64,000 nucleotides of DNA from Oscillospiraceae bacterium. Its GTDB lineage: Bacteria; Bacillota; Clostridia; Oscillospirales; Oscillospiraceae. Under the pieces are notes generated by a model that did not search any database, had not been told where the DNA came from, and saw only the letters and a list, made by a program, of their open reading frames with translations. This document shows positions 8,802-17,392 of the stretch, one piece after another. The translations under genes and the position numbers were made by a program. The DNA lies in assembly GCA_020025655.1 (NCBI GenBank), contig JAHHRR010000002.1:5146-69145 (forward strand). Direction: 5' to 3'. The first letter of the stretch is position 1; each line of letters starts with the position of its first letter.

Positions 8802-8828
8802 GTTAACCGTTTTCGGAAACCGGTTAAC
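8802..8828. promoter_or_regulatory. Palindromic candidate operator for the LacI regulator
   Basis: GTTAACCG and CGGTTAAC flank a centre of TTTC/GAAA symmetry, giving a 27-bp palindrome with one mismatched pair and an odd centre. It lies between the LacI stop and dctP, upstream of the TRAP operon. The size and symmetry suit a LacI-family dimer. Confidence 0.7.
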
Positions 8829-8870
8829 TAAACAGGCTTAATTTTAGGTCTCTGACGAGACCTGAAATTT

Positions 8871-9914
8871 TTACTCTTTAATTATACTATCTCTAAGCTT
8901 CAGTTTGGCAGGTATTTCCATGTAGCTTGCAGGAGCATCATAATCTCTGCTGCCGGAAATTCTGTCAAGAAGCATATTTGCGGCTTCTTGTCCGATTATT
9001 TCGGTGCTCAGTGAAAGGGCGCTCACGCCGGGAGTCAGGAGTTTGAAATATGGCCAGTCATCATATGTACATAAGCCGAAATCTCTTCCTGCCAGTATTC
9101 CCTCCTTCTGCATAGCCAGAAGAATATGCTGTGCTGTAACACCGTTTACAGCCAGAACTGCAATTCTCTCATCAGGGAATCTCTGTCTGAAATCTCTCAG
9201 ACAGGCTGCGCAGCTTGAATCGTCCGTAATATCAAATTCATATATAATCGTTTCGCTGCCGTCCGGATTTTTTTCCAGTGCGGCATCCTCATATCCCATA
9301 TTTCTCAGGATACGGGGTGTTATCATTCTGTTGCCTAATGTGAAGAAAGCTACATGAGCATATCCGCAGCTGTAAAGGTACTCGGTTGTTTCTCTGGCGC
9401 TGTTTCTGTTGTCGCAGCACACAGTATCAAGTTCACCTTCTGTGAGCAGGCCACGGTCGGCAAGCACAACGGGGATTCCACTGTCTCGTGTGCTTATAAG
9501 CAGCTCATCATTTCCGCCTGAGGGGTTTACTATCAATCCGTCGACCTGATTGTCAACGAAACCCTGAAGGGCGTTTTTCTCTCTTTCCGGGTTATCGCGG
9601 CTGTCAGCAAATAGAACCTGATAGCCTGCCGCTTCGCAGACACGATTTATCCCGCTTAAAAGCAGGCCTGAGAAGGGGCTGCTTACATCGCCTATAATAC
9701 ATCCGATCAGCATTGAGTGTTCTGCTTTAAGCCTTTGAGCAGAGCGGTTAGGGCGATAATCCAGCTCCTCAATTTTCAGTCGTATTCGTTCTCTGGTTTC
9801 TGCGGAGATATTTTCGTACTTTCCATTAAGGAATCTGGAAATGGTTGTTTTCGATACACCGCAAAGTTTGGCAACTTCACCTATTGTCATTCTTTTGTCG
9901 GTCTGAAAATCCAT
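8871..9914 (-). CDS. LacI-family transcriptional regulator of the uronate locus
   Basis: A 347-residue repressor. The N-terminal helix-turn-helix is TIGEVAKLCGVSKTTISRFL (residues 10-29), followed by a hinge helix and a periplasmic-binding-protein-like effector domain beginning MLIGCIIGDVSSPF. The gene lies upstream of, and in the same direction as, the TRAP-kdu genes, with palindromes on both sides. By context the effector is probably KDG, KDPG or a related uronate intermediate. The ribosome site is weak (AGAGAG), consistent with low expression. Confidence 0.92.
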   Translation of the reverse strand: MDFQTDKRMTIGEVAKLCGVSKTTISRFLNGKYENISAETRERIRLKIEELDYRPNRSAQRLKAEHSMLIGCIIGDVSSPFSGLLLSGINRVCEAAGYQVLFADSRDNPEREKNALQGFVDNQVDGLIVNPSGGNDELLISTRDSGIPVVLADRGLLTEGELDTVCCDNRNSARETTEYLYSCGYAHVAFFTLGNRMITPRILRNMGYEDAALEKNPDGSETIIYEFDITDDSSCAACLRDFRQRFPDERIAVLAVNGVTAQHILLAMQKEGILAGRDFGLCTYDDWPYFKLLTPGVSALSLSTEIIGQEAANMLLDRISGSRDYDAPASYMEIPAKLKLRDSIIKE

Positions 9915-9943
9915 AACTAAACTTCTCTCTTTTTTTCATCAGT

Positions 9944-9972
9944 ATATTAACATTCGATTAACTGATTGTCAA
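9944..9972 (-). promoter_or_regulatory. SigA promoter of the LacI-family regulator
   Basis: On the minus strand, TTGACA and TAATAT are separated by 17 nt, about 30 nt upstream of the start codon. The spacer contains GTTAATCG, resembling the half-site of the 8802 palindrome, so autoregulation is possible. Confidence 0.75.
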
Positions 9973-10528
9973 CAGGCTTATGCTGTTTACGGCAAAAGAA
10001 TCATCTCAAAGCCACAAAATTACAACCTTTTTATCATACTTTTTTATATCGTCGGCTCGGATTTTTCCTTAGTTTGGAAATCGGTTTCCAAAAGTCGGAA
10101 ATTCAATTTATTCAGCTAATGTTTTAATTTATAATCTAAATAAGTAACTTTCTCCGTTTCTTTTGCACAATTGTATGCATAGTATAATTATTCGTATTTG
10201 TCAATTTAACGCTCTTTCTGCCCTTATTATGCTCACCGAAATAACGTCCGTCGTCATATTACATAATGTATTTTCGTAAAATATTTTTCATTTGCGGCAC
10301 TGATTTCTGTATTTCAGCACTTTCAGCTCCGTTTTACATTTTAAGCCTGCAAATATTTGTCATGCCGCCTGATAATAGACATTTTAGTCATATCCCCTTT
10401 TGCCAAAAGCGGCCATCATAACGCTCTCCCGCACCGCCGCTGCATTCTTTAAGCGTCGGCAGGAAATGGCTCCTCCGTTCCATTTTCTGTATTTAATAAT
10501 TTTAACGGTTCACATAAGTTTTATTCAT
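9973..10528. other. AT-rich intergenic region
   Basis: About 550 bases with no supportable gene on either strand. The only structure I can point to is the palindrome at 10073-10092. The rest looks like unconstrained spacer. Confidence 0.6.
10073..10092. promoter_or_regulatory. Perfect palindrome upstream of the LacI gene
   Basis: TTTGGAAA and TTTCCAAA form a perfect 8-bp inverted repeat around TCGG. It shares a GGAAA/TTTCC core with the 8802 palindrome, so it may be a distal operator for the same regulator, but it lies about 100 bp upstream of the lacI promoter. Confidence 0.5.
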
Positions 10529-10556
10529 TTGACTTCCTGCGTGTAAATGATATACT
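10529..10556 (+). promoter_or_regulatory. SigA promoter of a mini transcription unit
   Basis: TTGACT and TATACT with a 16-nt spacer. It stands 14 nt upstream of a 38-codon ORF that is itself closed by an intrinsic terminator. Confidence 0.7.
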
Positions 10557-10569
10557 GGTGTTCCGGGTG

Positions 10570-10686
10570 ATGAAAATGGAAAATCAGTTTATCGAACCGG
10601 AGTTTAACGACGACAGCAATTCGAATAACCTAAAGATAGGCCAGATTGACTATTTTGAATTGCTTTCCGAAATACGTTTACAGTAA
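10570..10686 (+). CDS. Small ORF (38 codons) in its own transcription unit
   Basis: Encodes an acidic, Asn-rich peptide, MKMENQFIEPEF at the start and DYFELLSEIRLQ at the end, with no signal sequence. The ribosome site is poor (GGGTG), and the leader would be only about a dozen bases. It is bracketed by a good promoter and a strong terminator, so an approximately 180-nt RNA is very likely made. Whether the function is the peptide or the RNA cannot be decided here. I know no family for it. Confidence 0.45.
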   Translation: MKMENQFIEPEFNDDSNSNNLKIGQIDYFELLSEIRLQ

Positions 10687-10707
10687 ACTTAAGCTCGAAA
10701 TATGCTG

Positions 10708-10744
10708 AACTGCTCTGAACTGTCAGAGCAGTTTTTATTTTATT
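10708..10744 (+). terminator. Strong intrinsic terminator of the mini unit
   Basis: AACTGCTCTGA/TCAGAGCAGTT perfect 11-bp stem, loop ACTG, then a T-rich tail. Confidence 0.9.
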
Positions 10745-10812
10745 CTGTAAAAACATCTGAAGCTGTGTTATTATAATGTATAGCATATCACATGACAGAA
10801 AGGAAAATCTCT

Positions 10813-11196
10813 ATGAGTTCACCCGCCAGAAGAACTATTTTAATATACGGCCTTGCCGGCATGGAGCTTTTGAAGCTTGCTAAGCTCTGTAAGGAGGCAG
10901 GTATTCGCTGCAAAGCAGTTTCCTCCGCTCAGACTACCTTGACGGTTTCTCAGCTTTTGTCGGAAAACCCTCCTCAGGCTTCCGAATCATTCCCCCTGAA
11001 CGGTAAATATGCGTTGCTGGACGGCTTCGGCAGTCAGATAGATGATGCTGCACGCATTATAAATCAGGTTTCTTCCGGAGTCATAAAGGCTGTACACACC
11101 GCTCACAACTCGAACTGGCGTTTTGCCGACCTCTGCTTTGCTATCCGGCAGGAGCAAAACGTAATAGAAAACATCAAAAAGCAGAAGAAAAAGTAA
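10813..11196 (+). CDS. DUF3783 domain protein
   Basis: A 127-residue cytoplasmic protein. The N-terminal half looks like a small Rossmann-type fold (TILIYGLAGMELLKLAKLC), and the C-terminus has the DUF3783 signature KAVHTAHNSNWRFADLC. The function of the family is unknown. I start it at the second in-frame ATG because AGAAAGGA lies 8 nt before that codon and overlaps the earlier ATG region. It is followed directly by its own terminator. Confidence 0.8.
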   Translation: MSSPARRTILIYGLAGMELLKLAKLCKEAGIRCKAVSSAQTTLTVSQLLSENPPQASESFPLNGKYALLDGFGSQIDDAARIINQVSSGVIKAVHTAHNSNWRFADLCFAIRQEQNVIENIKKQKKK

Positions 11197-11223
11197 TTTC
11201 GCTTTTAATAAACCGACAGCAGT

Positions 11224-11255
11224 ACGGCAGGTCAGAAATCTGACCTGCCGTTTTC
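11224..11255 (+). terminator. Intrinsic terminator after the DUF3783 gene
   Basis: Perfect 12-bp stem ACGGCAGGTCAG/CTGACCTGCCGT with loop AAAT, then TTTT. The other direction lacks a T run, so it mainly serves the plus-strand gene. Confidence 0.85.
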
Positions 11256-11259
11256 AGCT

Positions 11260-12690
11260 TTATTTAAGTTTTGCGTATTCTTCCCTTGCATATTCATCAA
11301 GCATATTTATAGTAGTCTGAATATCATCCTTTGTAGTTTCAGGATGTATTGCGCAGAGGCGAAGGACGGTTTTTCCTCTGAGAACCGTCGTAAACATTGC
11401 GGCATACCCGCTCTCATTCAGTCTCTCGCTTATTCTTTCGTTCAGTGCATCCTTCTGTTCTTCGGTTAAGTCATTCGGCGCAAAGCGGAAATTGAGCATA
11501 GCCAGCTGTGCAGGAGCAACAATTTCCCAGTTTTCCTTTTCTTCAACCGCAGCTTCAGCCCATTTTGCCTGCTTGAAGCCCTGCTCAACAGCTGAGCCCA
11601 GAAGTTCAGTTCCCAGAACCTGCAATGTCATCCAGAGTTTAAGACCTCTGGCAGGTCTGGTAAGCTCAATTCCTATATCGAACATATTGGGATAGCCGTC
11701 ATCAGCCTGCACATCCTTTAAATACTCAGGGCTTACATGGAAGCTGTTGTAAAGATCAGTAACATCTTTGACTATTACAGCTGCGCAGCCGTAAGTCTGG
11801 AAAAGCCATTTGTGAGCATCCCAGCTCAGGCTGTCTGCTCTCTCAACACCATCTAATAGTCCCCTGTATTTTTCGCTCAGAAGTACGGAGCCGCCTATGG
11901 CCCCGTCAACATGAAACCACATTTCGTATTTTTTGCATATATCCGCAATTTCATTGAGCGGATCAATGGTGCCTGTGTTGGTAGTACCGGCAGTTCCGAT
12001 TACAGCAAAGGGAATATACCCTGCCTCAATATCCTTTCTGACCATTTCTTCCAGTTCAGCTACATTCATGCGGAAGCTGTCATCAGTGCTTACGCAGCGA
12101 ATTCTGCTGCTTGCAATTCCTATAACTCTCAGACCTTTTGCAACAGAACTGTGAGTCTGATCTGAAATATAGGCAGTACCCAGATGCAGAGTGTCCTCGT
12201 TAAGCTTCTTATCCCTTGCCGCAGTAAGTGCGGTTATATTTCCCATAGAACCACCGCTGACGAAAATACCGCCTGCTTTCTTTCCGAAGCCTGCAAGGTC
12301 TGCAAGCCATCGTATAACCTGCTGCTCTACACAGTTGACAGTAGGTGCAAGCTTGCTTCCGCCTGCATGAATGTTATAGGCAGAAGTCATAATATCGCCG
12401 AGCCATGACACGCATGATGCAGGTCCGGGTACGAAGCCGAAAAATCTCGGATGATTATTGTCACCGCAGTATCGGAACACTTCCTGCTCCATTTCCTTAA
12501 CTACTTCCTCTACCGGTCTGCCCTTGGCGGGAATACCGATCTTCTCTATCGTTTTGAGCTGAGATTCATCCGATTGAGTTAAAACAGGCATGGATTCCTG
12601 AATATGCCTCTGAATGCAAAAATCATGCACAAAATTGTTTACAGCTTCTTCAAGCTGCTGACTGTTTAGAATAAATTCTTTGCCGACCAT
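11260..12690 (-). CDS. PLP-dependent group II amino-acid decarboxylase
   Basis: A 476-residue fold-type I decarboxylase of the glutamate/aromatic amino-acid group. The pyridoxal Lys is in DAHKWLF near residue 290, and [13 protein letters not shown] and [17 protein letters not shown] form the cofactor pocket. It would remove the carboxyl group of an amino acid to give an amine (tyramine, tryptamine, phenethylamine or GABA type). The sequence does not fix the substrate; the general pattern is nearer to the aromatic decarboxylases. AAGGAG lies before the ATG. It is a single gene without a linked antiporter, unlike acid-resistance decarboxylases. Confidence 0.88.
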   Translation of the reverse strand: MVGKEFILNSQQLEEAVNNFVHDFCIQRHIQESMPVLTQSDESQLKTIEKIGIPAKGRPVEEVVKEMEQEVFRYCGDNNHPRFFGFVPGPASCVSWLGDIMTSAYNIHAGGSKLAPTVNCVEQQVIRWLADLAGFGKKAGGIFVSGGSMGNITALTAARDKKLNEDTLHLGTAYISDQTHSSVAKGLRVIGIASSRIRCVSTDDSFRMNVAELEEMVRKDIEAGYIPFAVIGTAGTTNTGTIDPLNEIADICKKYEMWFHVDGAIGGSVLLSEKYRGLLDGVERADSLSWDAHKWLFQTYGCAAVIVKDVTDLYNSFHVSPEYLKDVQADDGYPNMFDIGIELTRPARGLKLWMTLQVLGTELLGSAVEQGFKQAKWAEAAVEEKENWEIVAPAQLAMLNFRFAPNDLTEEQKDALNERISERLNESGYAAMFTTVLRGKTVLRLCAIHPETTKDDIQTTINMLDEYAREEYAKLK

Positions 12691-12744
12691 AGCTGCTCCT
12701 TATCTCAGAATGTATTTTTTCTATTATATATCGTAATTCCCGTT

Positions 12745-12772
12745 TTGTAAAATTTTGATAATATGATATAAT
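12745..12772 (+). promoter_or_regulatory. SigA promoter of the PfkB kinase
   Basis: TTGTAA and TATAAT with a 16-nt spacer, 31 nt before the start codon. Confidence 0.65.
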
Positions 12773-12803
12773 CAAAATATTCTTTTTTAAACGGGGTGCG
12801 GAT

Positions 12804-13730
12804 ATGAAAGCTTTATCCATCGGTTCCTGTGTGCTTGATGTATATGTTGAGATTGACAAGCTTCCGGGACTGGGCGAAGATGTAAATACTAAAGACCTGA
12901 AAATGTCTCTGGGCGGCATGGCATATAATGTCTACAATGTTCTAAGTCTTTTTGATAAGGGACACATTCTTGGCTGTGCCATAGGCGAGGGCGTAATTGC
13001 AGATATTGTATCCGGACTTTTAGACAAGCGTGGGCATCATCCCATAGGCGTAATTCACGGACTTGATAACGGAATGTGCCTTTGTCTTGTAGATGACAGC
13101 AAAGAGCGCAGCTTTATTTCGCATCACGGTGCAGAATACCGCTTTGACCCAGAGCTTTTTGATTCTGTCGATTTTTCAGATATAGGTTGGATATACGCAA
13201 GCGGTCTTGAAATTGAGGATAAAGACGGTGACAAAATCATTGATTTTCTCGAGCGAAAGCAAAAGAATGTTTTTCTCGCACCGGGTCCGAGACTGCACAA
13301 GCTCTCCCCTGCTGTTATGGACAGGCTTTATAAGCTTCATCCCGTGCTGCACCTGAACGAGCGTGAAGCCTCACTTATCACAGGCGAAAATGATGTATAT
13401 GAAAATGCAGAGAAGATTTTCTCTCTCACTCATAATACAGTTATAATAACTCTGGGCGCTGACGGAACTCTGTTAAAGGAGAACGGAAAAGCTCCCCTGC
13501 TTGTTCCAACATTCAAGGTTGATATGCTGGATTCAACCGGCGCAGGCGACAACCACGCAGGTGCAGTTCTTGCCTGCATTTGCAAAGGCATGAGCTATTA
13601 TGATGCCGTCAGAACTGCAAACAAGATTTCTTCCTATGTTGTGCGCCAGAAGGGTGCAAGCCTTACAAAAGAAAACTTCGACAAAGCCATGGATGAGCTG
13701 AGGGCTGAAAATATCAGCGGATTATTTTAA
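12804..13730 (+). CDS. PfkB/ribokinase-family carbohydrate or nucleoside kinase
   Basis: A 308-residue cytoplasmic kinase. The N-terminus is MKALSIGSCVLDVYVEIDKLP with the GG lid motif LGGMAYNVYNV, and the C-terminal signature is DSTGAGDNHAGAV, with the Asp base. The substrate is unknown: ribokinase, adenosine-kinase-like and pseudouridine-kinase-like members look similar. It stands alone with its own promoter and terminator and shows no operon partner that would reveal the sugar. The ribosome site is GGGGTG. Confidence 0.85.
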   Translation: MKALSIGSCVLDVYVEIDKLPGLGEDVNTKDLKMSLGGMAYNVYNVLSLFDKGHILGCAIGEGVIADIVSGLLDKRGHHPIGVIHGLDNGMCLCLVDDSKERSFISHHGAEYRFDPELFDSVDFSDIGWIYASGLEIEDKDGDKIIDFLERKQKNVFLAPGPRLHKLSPAVMDRLYKLHPVLHLNEREASLITGENDVYENAEKIFSLTHNTVIITLGADGTLLKENGKAPLLVPTFKVDMLDSTGAGDNHAGAVLACICKGMSYYDAVRTANKISSYVVRQKGASLTKENFDKAMDELRAENISGLF

Positions 13731-13756
13731 ATTTAAAACATCCGGAACAATATAAA

Positions 13757-13790
13757 AACCGGGACTGCATAATGCAGTCCCGGTTTTCTG
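13757..13790. terminator. Intrinsic terminator (bidirectional)
   Basis: 14-bp stem AACCGGGACTGCAT/ATGCAGTCCCGGTT followed by TTCTGTTT, with an A-rich left flank. It separates the converging PfkB gene and the 13812 gene. Confidence 0.88.
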
Positions 13791-13811
13791 TTTAAAGCTT
13801 AATTTTGCATT

Positions 13812-14330
13812 TTATCCGAACAGCTTTGCAAGGATGCCCTTTTTTCTGCCGTCCTTTGCGCCGTAGATAGTTTTATCCGCATTCAGTTCTGCAAAAGGAT
13901 AGCAGGCGGACACAGTCTCTATAAACTGCCCCATTCTGTCGCCTGCATCTGCCCTTGTGCTGTAACGGCAGTTTATTTTCATCTTTTTTACCTTACCGTT
14001 GAAATTTTCTATAATAGCAGCCATGGCGATTGCAGCGCAGCCTGAAAAAGCATCTGCATCACTCAGCTTCATTGTATAATTGCCCAGACCTTCGCCGGGT
14101 TTAAAATCTACAAGATACCGGCCTACCTCACCGGTAAGCTCATAGCGCTCCTTCGGGCTTTTTCTGGCCGCAAGCTGCCTCACAGTCTCACCGCTTATAG
14201 CAAGCAGACTTCCACTCTCAATAAGCTCGTTCATAGCCCTGCTCTGGATATCGAAAAGTTTTGCGGCAAGCTCCTTATTTTCTTCTTTCATTCTCGCATT
14301 AAGCTTTTCCCAGTTCCGCATAACATCCAT
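13812..14330 (-). CDS. Hypothetical protein
   Basis: A 172-residue protein I do not recognise. The first 45 residues are a charged amphipathic helix resembling phasin-like or coiled-coil proteins (NWEKLNARMKEENKELAAKLF). A central part contains AFSGCAAIAMAAIIENFNGK, and the tail is basic. There is no signal peptide. AGGAGGGG stands 7 nt before the first ATG, a very strong site, so it is a real gene. The neighbours do not suggest a function. Confidence 0.8.
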   Translation of the reverse strand: MDVMRNWEKLNARMKEENKELAAKLFDIQSRAMNELIESGSLLAISGETVRQLAARKSPKERYELTGEVGRYLVDFKPGEGLGNYTMKLSDADAFSGCAAIAMAAIIENFNGKVKKMKINCRYSTRADAGDRMGQFIETVSACYPFAELNADKTIYGAKDGRKKGILAKLFG

Positions 14331-14541
14331 ATTAAAACCCCTCCTGCATACAACATAAGTAAGCCGCAGTGTAAGTTACTACTTATTATAATATAACTTC
14401 ATTTTCCAAATAATTCAAGAGAATATGATTGCAGCATTTTTATCATCAGGCATCGGGCACAGTCCCGAGCCTGCTGCCGCTTCAAAATACAATATGCAGA
14501 TATCCGCTGTATGTTAACCGAAAATCGAAAATACTTTATTT

Positions 14542-14961
14542 TCAGTCTTTTTCATCCAGATTATCGTCCAGAAGATCCTGAAGACTAATGCCGTCGAAGA
14601 AATCATTTATCATTTTGTCAAGCTTTCTCCACATTGGCATGGAGTGGCATTCGCCACAGCGTGAGCATTCCTCGCTTGGTATCACGCACTGAACGGGCGC
14701 CAGATTGCCCTCCACTATACGCAGAATCTCACCTACCGAATAATTCTCCGGTTTATCCATAAGCTTATATCCGCCGCCCTTGCCACGCAGGCTCAGCAGC
14801 TTGTCATGCTCCACCAGAAGCTTCAGTATTCCGTTAACATATCCGGTGGATATGCCCTGTCTTTCAGCAATTTCCTGAAGAGGAACGTATTCATCAGAAT
14901 CCCGCTCTGCAAGGTCTACCATAACACGCAGGGCATAGCGTCCTTTAGTTGAAATAATCAT
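14542..14961 (-). CDS. Rrf2-family regulator with an IscR-like Cys cluster
   Basis: A 139-residue winged-helix repressor. The DNA-binding domain begins MIISTKGRYALRVMVDLAE, with the recognition helix in GISTGYVNGILKLL. Cys92, Cys99, Cys102 and Cys105 plus His106 match the place of the [2Fe-2S] ligands in IscR (Cys92, 98 and 104), so it probably senses iron-sulfur status. It is divergent from sufCBDSU and flanked by two matching operator-like sites, so repression of suf and of itself is the natural reading. Confidence 0.92.
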   Translation of the reverse strand: MIISTKGRYALRVMVDLAERDSDEYVPLQEIAERQGISTGYVNGILKLLVEHDKLLSLRGKGGGYKLMDKPENYSVGEILRIVEGNLAPVQCVIPSEECSRCGECHSMPMWRKLDKMINDFFDGISLQDLLDDNLDEKD

Positions 14962-15000
14962 GTTTTTTTCTATCTCCTCAGTTTGATTTTTCTCTATTGT

Positions 15001-15020
15001 ACACTAAACTACTAGGTTAA
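15001..15020. promoter_or_regulatory. Rrf2-type operator, regulator side
   Basis: Read on the minus strand, TTAACCTAGTAGTTTAGTGT matches the suf-side site at 16 of 20 positions. It lies 40-59 bp upstream of the regulator's start codon, suggesting autoregulation. Confidence 0.65.
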
Positions 15021-15063
15021 TCAACTTTTATTAAAAAATTTTATTTTTTCACTGTCAGTTCGC

Positions 15064-15092
15064 TTGACAAAAGCCATTGATTGAAGTATTAT
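15064..15092 (+). promoter_or_regulatory. sufC: suf operon promoter
   Basis: TTGACA and TATTAT with a 17-nt spacer. The expected start point is about 15099, and an operator-like site lies just downstream. Confidence 0.8.
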
Positions 15093-15106
15093 CAAGTCAC
15101 AACATA

Positions 15107-15126
15107 TTAACCTACTAACCTAGTGT
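15107..15126. promoter_or_regulatory. Rrf2-type operator, suf side
   Basis: TTAACCTACTAACCTAGTGT lies about +8 to +27 relative to the predicted suf start, where a bound repressor would block initiation or escape. Confidence 0.65.
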
Positions 15127-15183
15127 GTTTATATGATATGGTTTTTGGACTCAGTGTTCTATTCAGCATCGGGTACAGCCTCG

Positions 15184-15205
15184 ATAAATAAATAAATAAA
15201 TAAAT
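15184..15205 (+). repeat. Tetranucleotide repeat (ATAA) in the suf leader
   Basis: Five ATAA units plus AT end directly against the TGGAGG ribosome site of sufC. Such tracts can slip, changing leader length, and an A/T-rich enhancer next to a ribosome site can raise translation. Confidence 0.9.
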
Positions 15206-15218
15206 TGGAGGAAGCGAT

Positions 15219-15956
15219 ATGTCACTTCTGCAGGTTAAAAATATAAACGTCCGCATAGAGGAAAAGGACATTCTCAAAGATTTAAATCTCGAAATAGGCA
15301 AGGGCGAAACCCATGTTCTCATGGGCCCCAACGGTGCAGGTAAATCCACACTGGGTTATGCCCTTATGGGTAATCCCAAATATGAGGTTACCTCCGGCAG
15401 CATAATTTTCAATGGTAAAGATATCACCGCTGAAAGCGCAGACCAGCGTGCCAAAGACGGTATGTTTCTGTCATTTCAGGAGCCTCTTGAGGTTCCCGGT
15501 CTCAGCCTTGAAAGCTTCATCCGAAGCGCTTTGCAGCAGCAGACCGGTGAGAAGCTCCGCTTCTGGGATTTCAAAAAGCAGCTTCAGCAGGCCATGGATG
15601 TTCTCCAGCTTGCTCCGTCCTACGCAGGCAGAAGTCTGAATGTAGGCTTCTCCGGCGGTGAAAAGAAGAAGGCCGAAATTCTCCAGATGATGCTGTATCA
15701 TCCTCAGCTGACAATTCTTGACGAAACCGACTCCGGTCTTGATGTTGACGCCGTAAGGCTTGTATCAGAGGGCGTCCGCCGCTATCAGGAAACGCAGGAA
15801 GGTTCACTTCTCATCATAACCCACAGCACCAGAATTCTCGAATCTCTCCACGTTGACTATACTCACATTCTGGTTGACGGTCATATAGTCACTACCGGCG
15901 ACGGTTCGCTTGTCGATCGTATCAACCGTGAGGGTTACGAGGCATTTATTAAGTAA
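15219..15956 (+). CDS. sufC: Fe-S assembly ABC ATPase SufC
   Basis: Cytoplasmic ATPase of the SufBCD scaffold, 245 residues. Walker A is GPNGAGKSTLGYAL near residue 35, the signature FSGGEKKKAEILQM near 146, and Walker B TILDETDSGLD near 168. The family's typical DETDSGLD variant is present. GGAGG lies before the ATG. It is the first gene of a five-gene operon. Confidence 0.97.
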   Translation: MSLLQVKNINVRIEEKDILKDLNLEIGKGETHVLMGPNGAGKSTLGYALMGNPKYEVTSGSIIFNGKDITAESADQRAKDGMFLSFQEPLEVPGLSLESFIRSALQQQTGEKLRFWDFKKQLQQAMDVLQLAPSYAGRSLNVGFSGGEKKKAEILQMMLYHPQLTILDETDSGLDVDAVRLVSEGVRRYQETQEGSLLIITHSTRILESLHVDYTHILVDGHIVTTGDGSLVDRINREGYEAFIK

Positions 15957-15968
15957 AGAGGTGCCGAT

Positions 15969-17375
15969 ATGAAAGAAAAAACTTATGTTGCAGATATTAA
16001 CCGCAATATCTACGACTTCAAAAATGAAGAAAAAGATGTATACCGGATAAATGCCGGTCTTACACCCGAAATTGTTGATAAAATTTCAGCTGAAAAAAAC
16101 GATCCCGAATGGATGCATCAGTTCAGACTGAAAGCACTTGAAATATATAATAAAACCGATATTCCCGACTGGGGCCCCTCAATCGACGGGCTTGACATGG
16201 ACAACATCGTAACCTATGTCCGTCCCAACACCAAAATGAGTGCGAAATGGGACGAGGTACCCGAAGATATTAAAGATACCTTTGAGCGTCTGGGTATTCC
16301 TCAGGCTGAGCGCAAATCGCTTGCGGGAGTAGGCGCTCAGTATGACTCCGAGCTTGTTTACCACAATATTAAAGATGAGGTTGCTGCAAAGGGCGTTATC
16401 TACACCGACCTTGAAAGCGCCATGCACGGCCCATATGCAAAGATGATTGAGGAGCATTTCATGAAGCTTGTTCCTCCCTCCGACCATAAATTTGCAGCTC
16501 TTCACGGCGCTGTATGGTCCGGCGGTTCTTTCGTGTATGTTCCCCCCGGCGTGGATGTGGAAATTCCGCTCCAGTCCTACTTCCGTCTGAACGCTCCCGG
16601 CGCAGGCCAGTTTGAGCATACACTTATTATTGTGGACGAGGGTGCAAACCTTCACTTCATTGAGGGCTGCTCCGCTCCTAAATATAATGTTGCAAACCTT
16701 CATGCCGGCTGTGTTGAGCTGTTCGTTGGCAAAAACGCAAAGCTCCGGTACTCCACTATCGAGAACTGGTCAAAGAATATGTATAACCTGAACACCAAGC
16801 GTGCAATCGTTGAAGAGGGCGGAAAAATGGAATGGGTCTCCGGTTCCTTCGGCTCCCATGTTTCCTACCTCTATCCCATGACCATATTAAAGGGTGACAA
16901 TTCCAAGATGGAATACACCGGCATCACTTTTGCCGGCAAGGGTCAGAATCTGGATACCGGTGCAAAGGTAGTACAGAACGGTAAACACACTTCTTCTTAT
17001 ATCAATACCAAATCCATCTCCAAGGACGGCGGCATAAGCACCTTCCGAAGCTCCGTTGTTATCGGCAGCAAGGCCGAAAAAGCAAAATCCGCAGTTTCCT
17101 GCCAGAGCCTTATGCTTGACGCAATTTCCCAGTCAGATACAATCCCTGCCATTGATGTCCGTACCGGCGATGCCGATGTAGGTCACGAGGCGCAGATAGG
17201 CCGCATCAGCGATGAGGCAGTTTTCTATCTTATGAGCCGTGGAATTGCAGAAGATGAGGCCCGTGCAATGATAGTCAGCGGCTTTGCGGACACTGTCTCC
17301 AAGGAGCTTCCGCTTGAATATGCTATGGAAATGAACAACCTCATTCGTCTCGAGATGAAGGGCAGTATAGGTTAA
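15969..17375 (+). CDS. sufB: Fe-S scaffold protein SufB
   Basis: A 468-residue scaffold subunit that builds the nascent cluster with SufC and SufD. Recognisable features are the GVGAQYDSELVYHN segment, the beta-helix core with IIVDEGANLHFIEGCSAP, and the C-terminal DVGHEAQIGRISDEAVFYL motif shared by the SufB/D family. It starts 12 nt after sufC with a GAGGTG site. Length and motifs are ordinary for Firmicutes SufB. Confidence 0.97.
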   Translation: MKEKTYVADINRNIYDFKNEEKDVYRINAGLTPEIVDKISAEKNDPEWMHQFRLKALEIYNKTDIPDWGPSIDGLDMDNIVTYVRPNTKMSAKWDEVPEDIKDTFERLGIPQAERKSLAGVGAQYDSELVYHNIKDEVAAKGVIYTDLESAMHGPYAKMIEEHFMKLVPPSDHKFAALHGAVWSGGSFVYVPPGVDVEIPLQSYFRLNAPGAGQFEHTLIIVDEGANLHFIEGCSAPKYNVANLHAGCVELFVGKNAKLRYSTIENWSKNMYNLNTKRAIVEEGGKMEWVSGSFGSHVSYLYPMTILKGDNSKMEYTGITFAGKGQNLDTGAKVVQNGKHTSSYINTKSISKDGGISTFRSSVVIGSKAEKAKSAVSCQSLMLDAISQSDTIPAIDVRTGDADVGHEAQIGRISDEAVFYLMSRGIAEDEARAMIVSGFADTVSKELPLEYAMEMNNLIRLEMKGSIG

Positions 17376-17392
17376 GGGAAAGGAGAACAAAA

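Noticed and set aside
14440..15185. Similar GCATCGGG(C/T)ACAG hairpins at about 14450 and 15168
   Set aside because: The shared core is short and the stems are weak, so chance similarity cannot be excluded.
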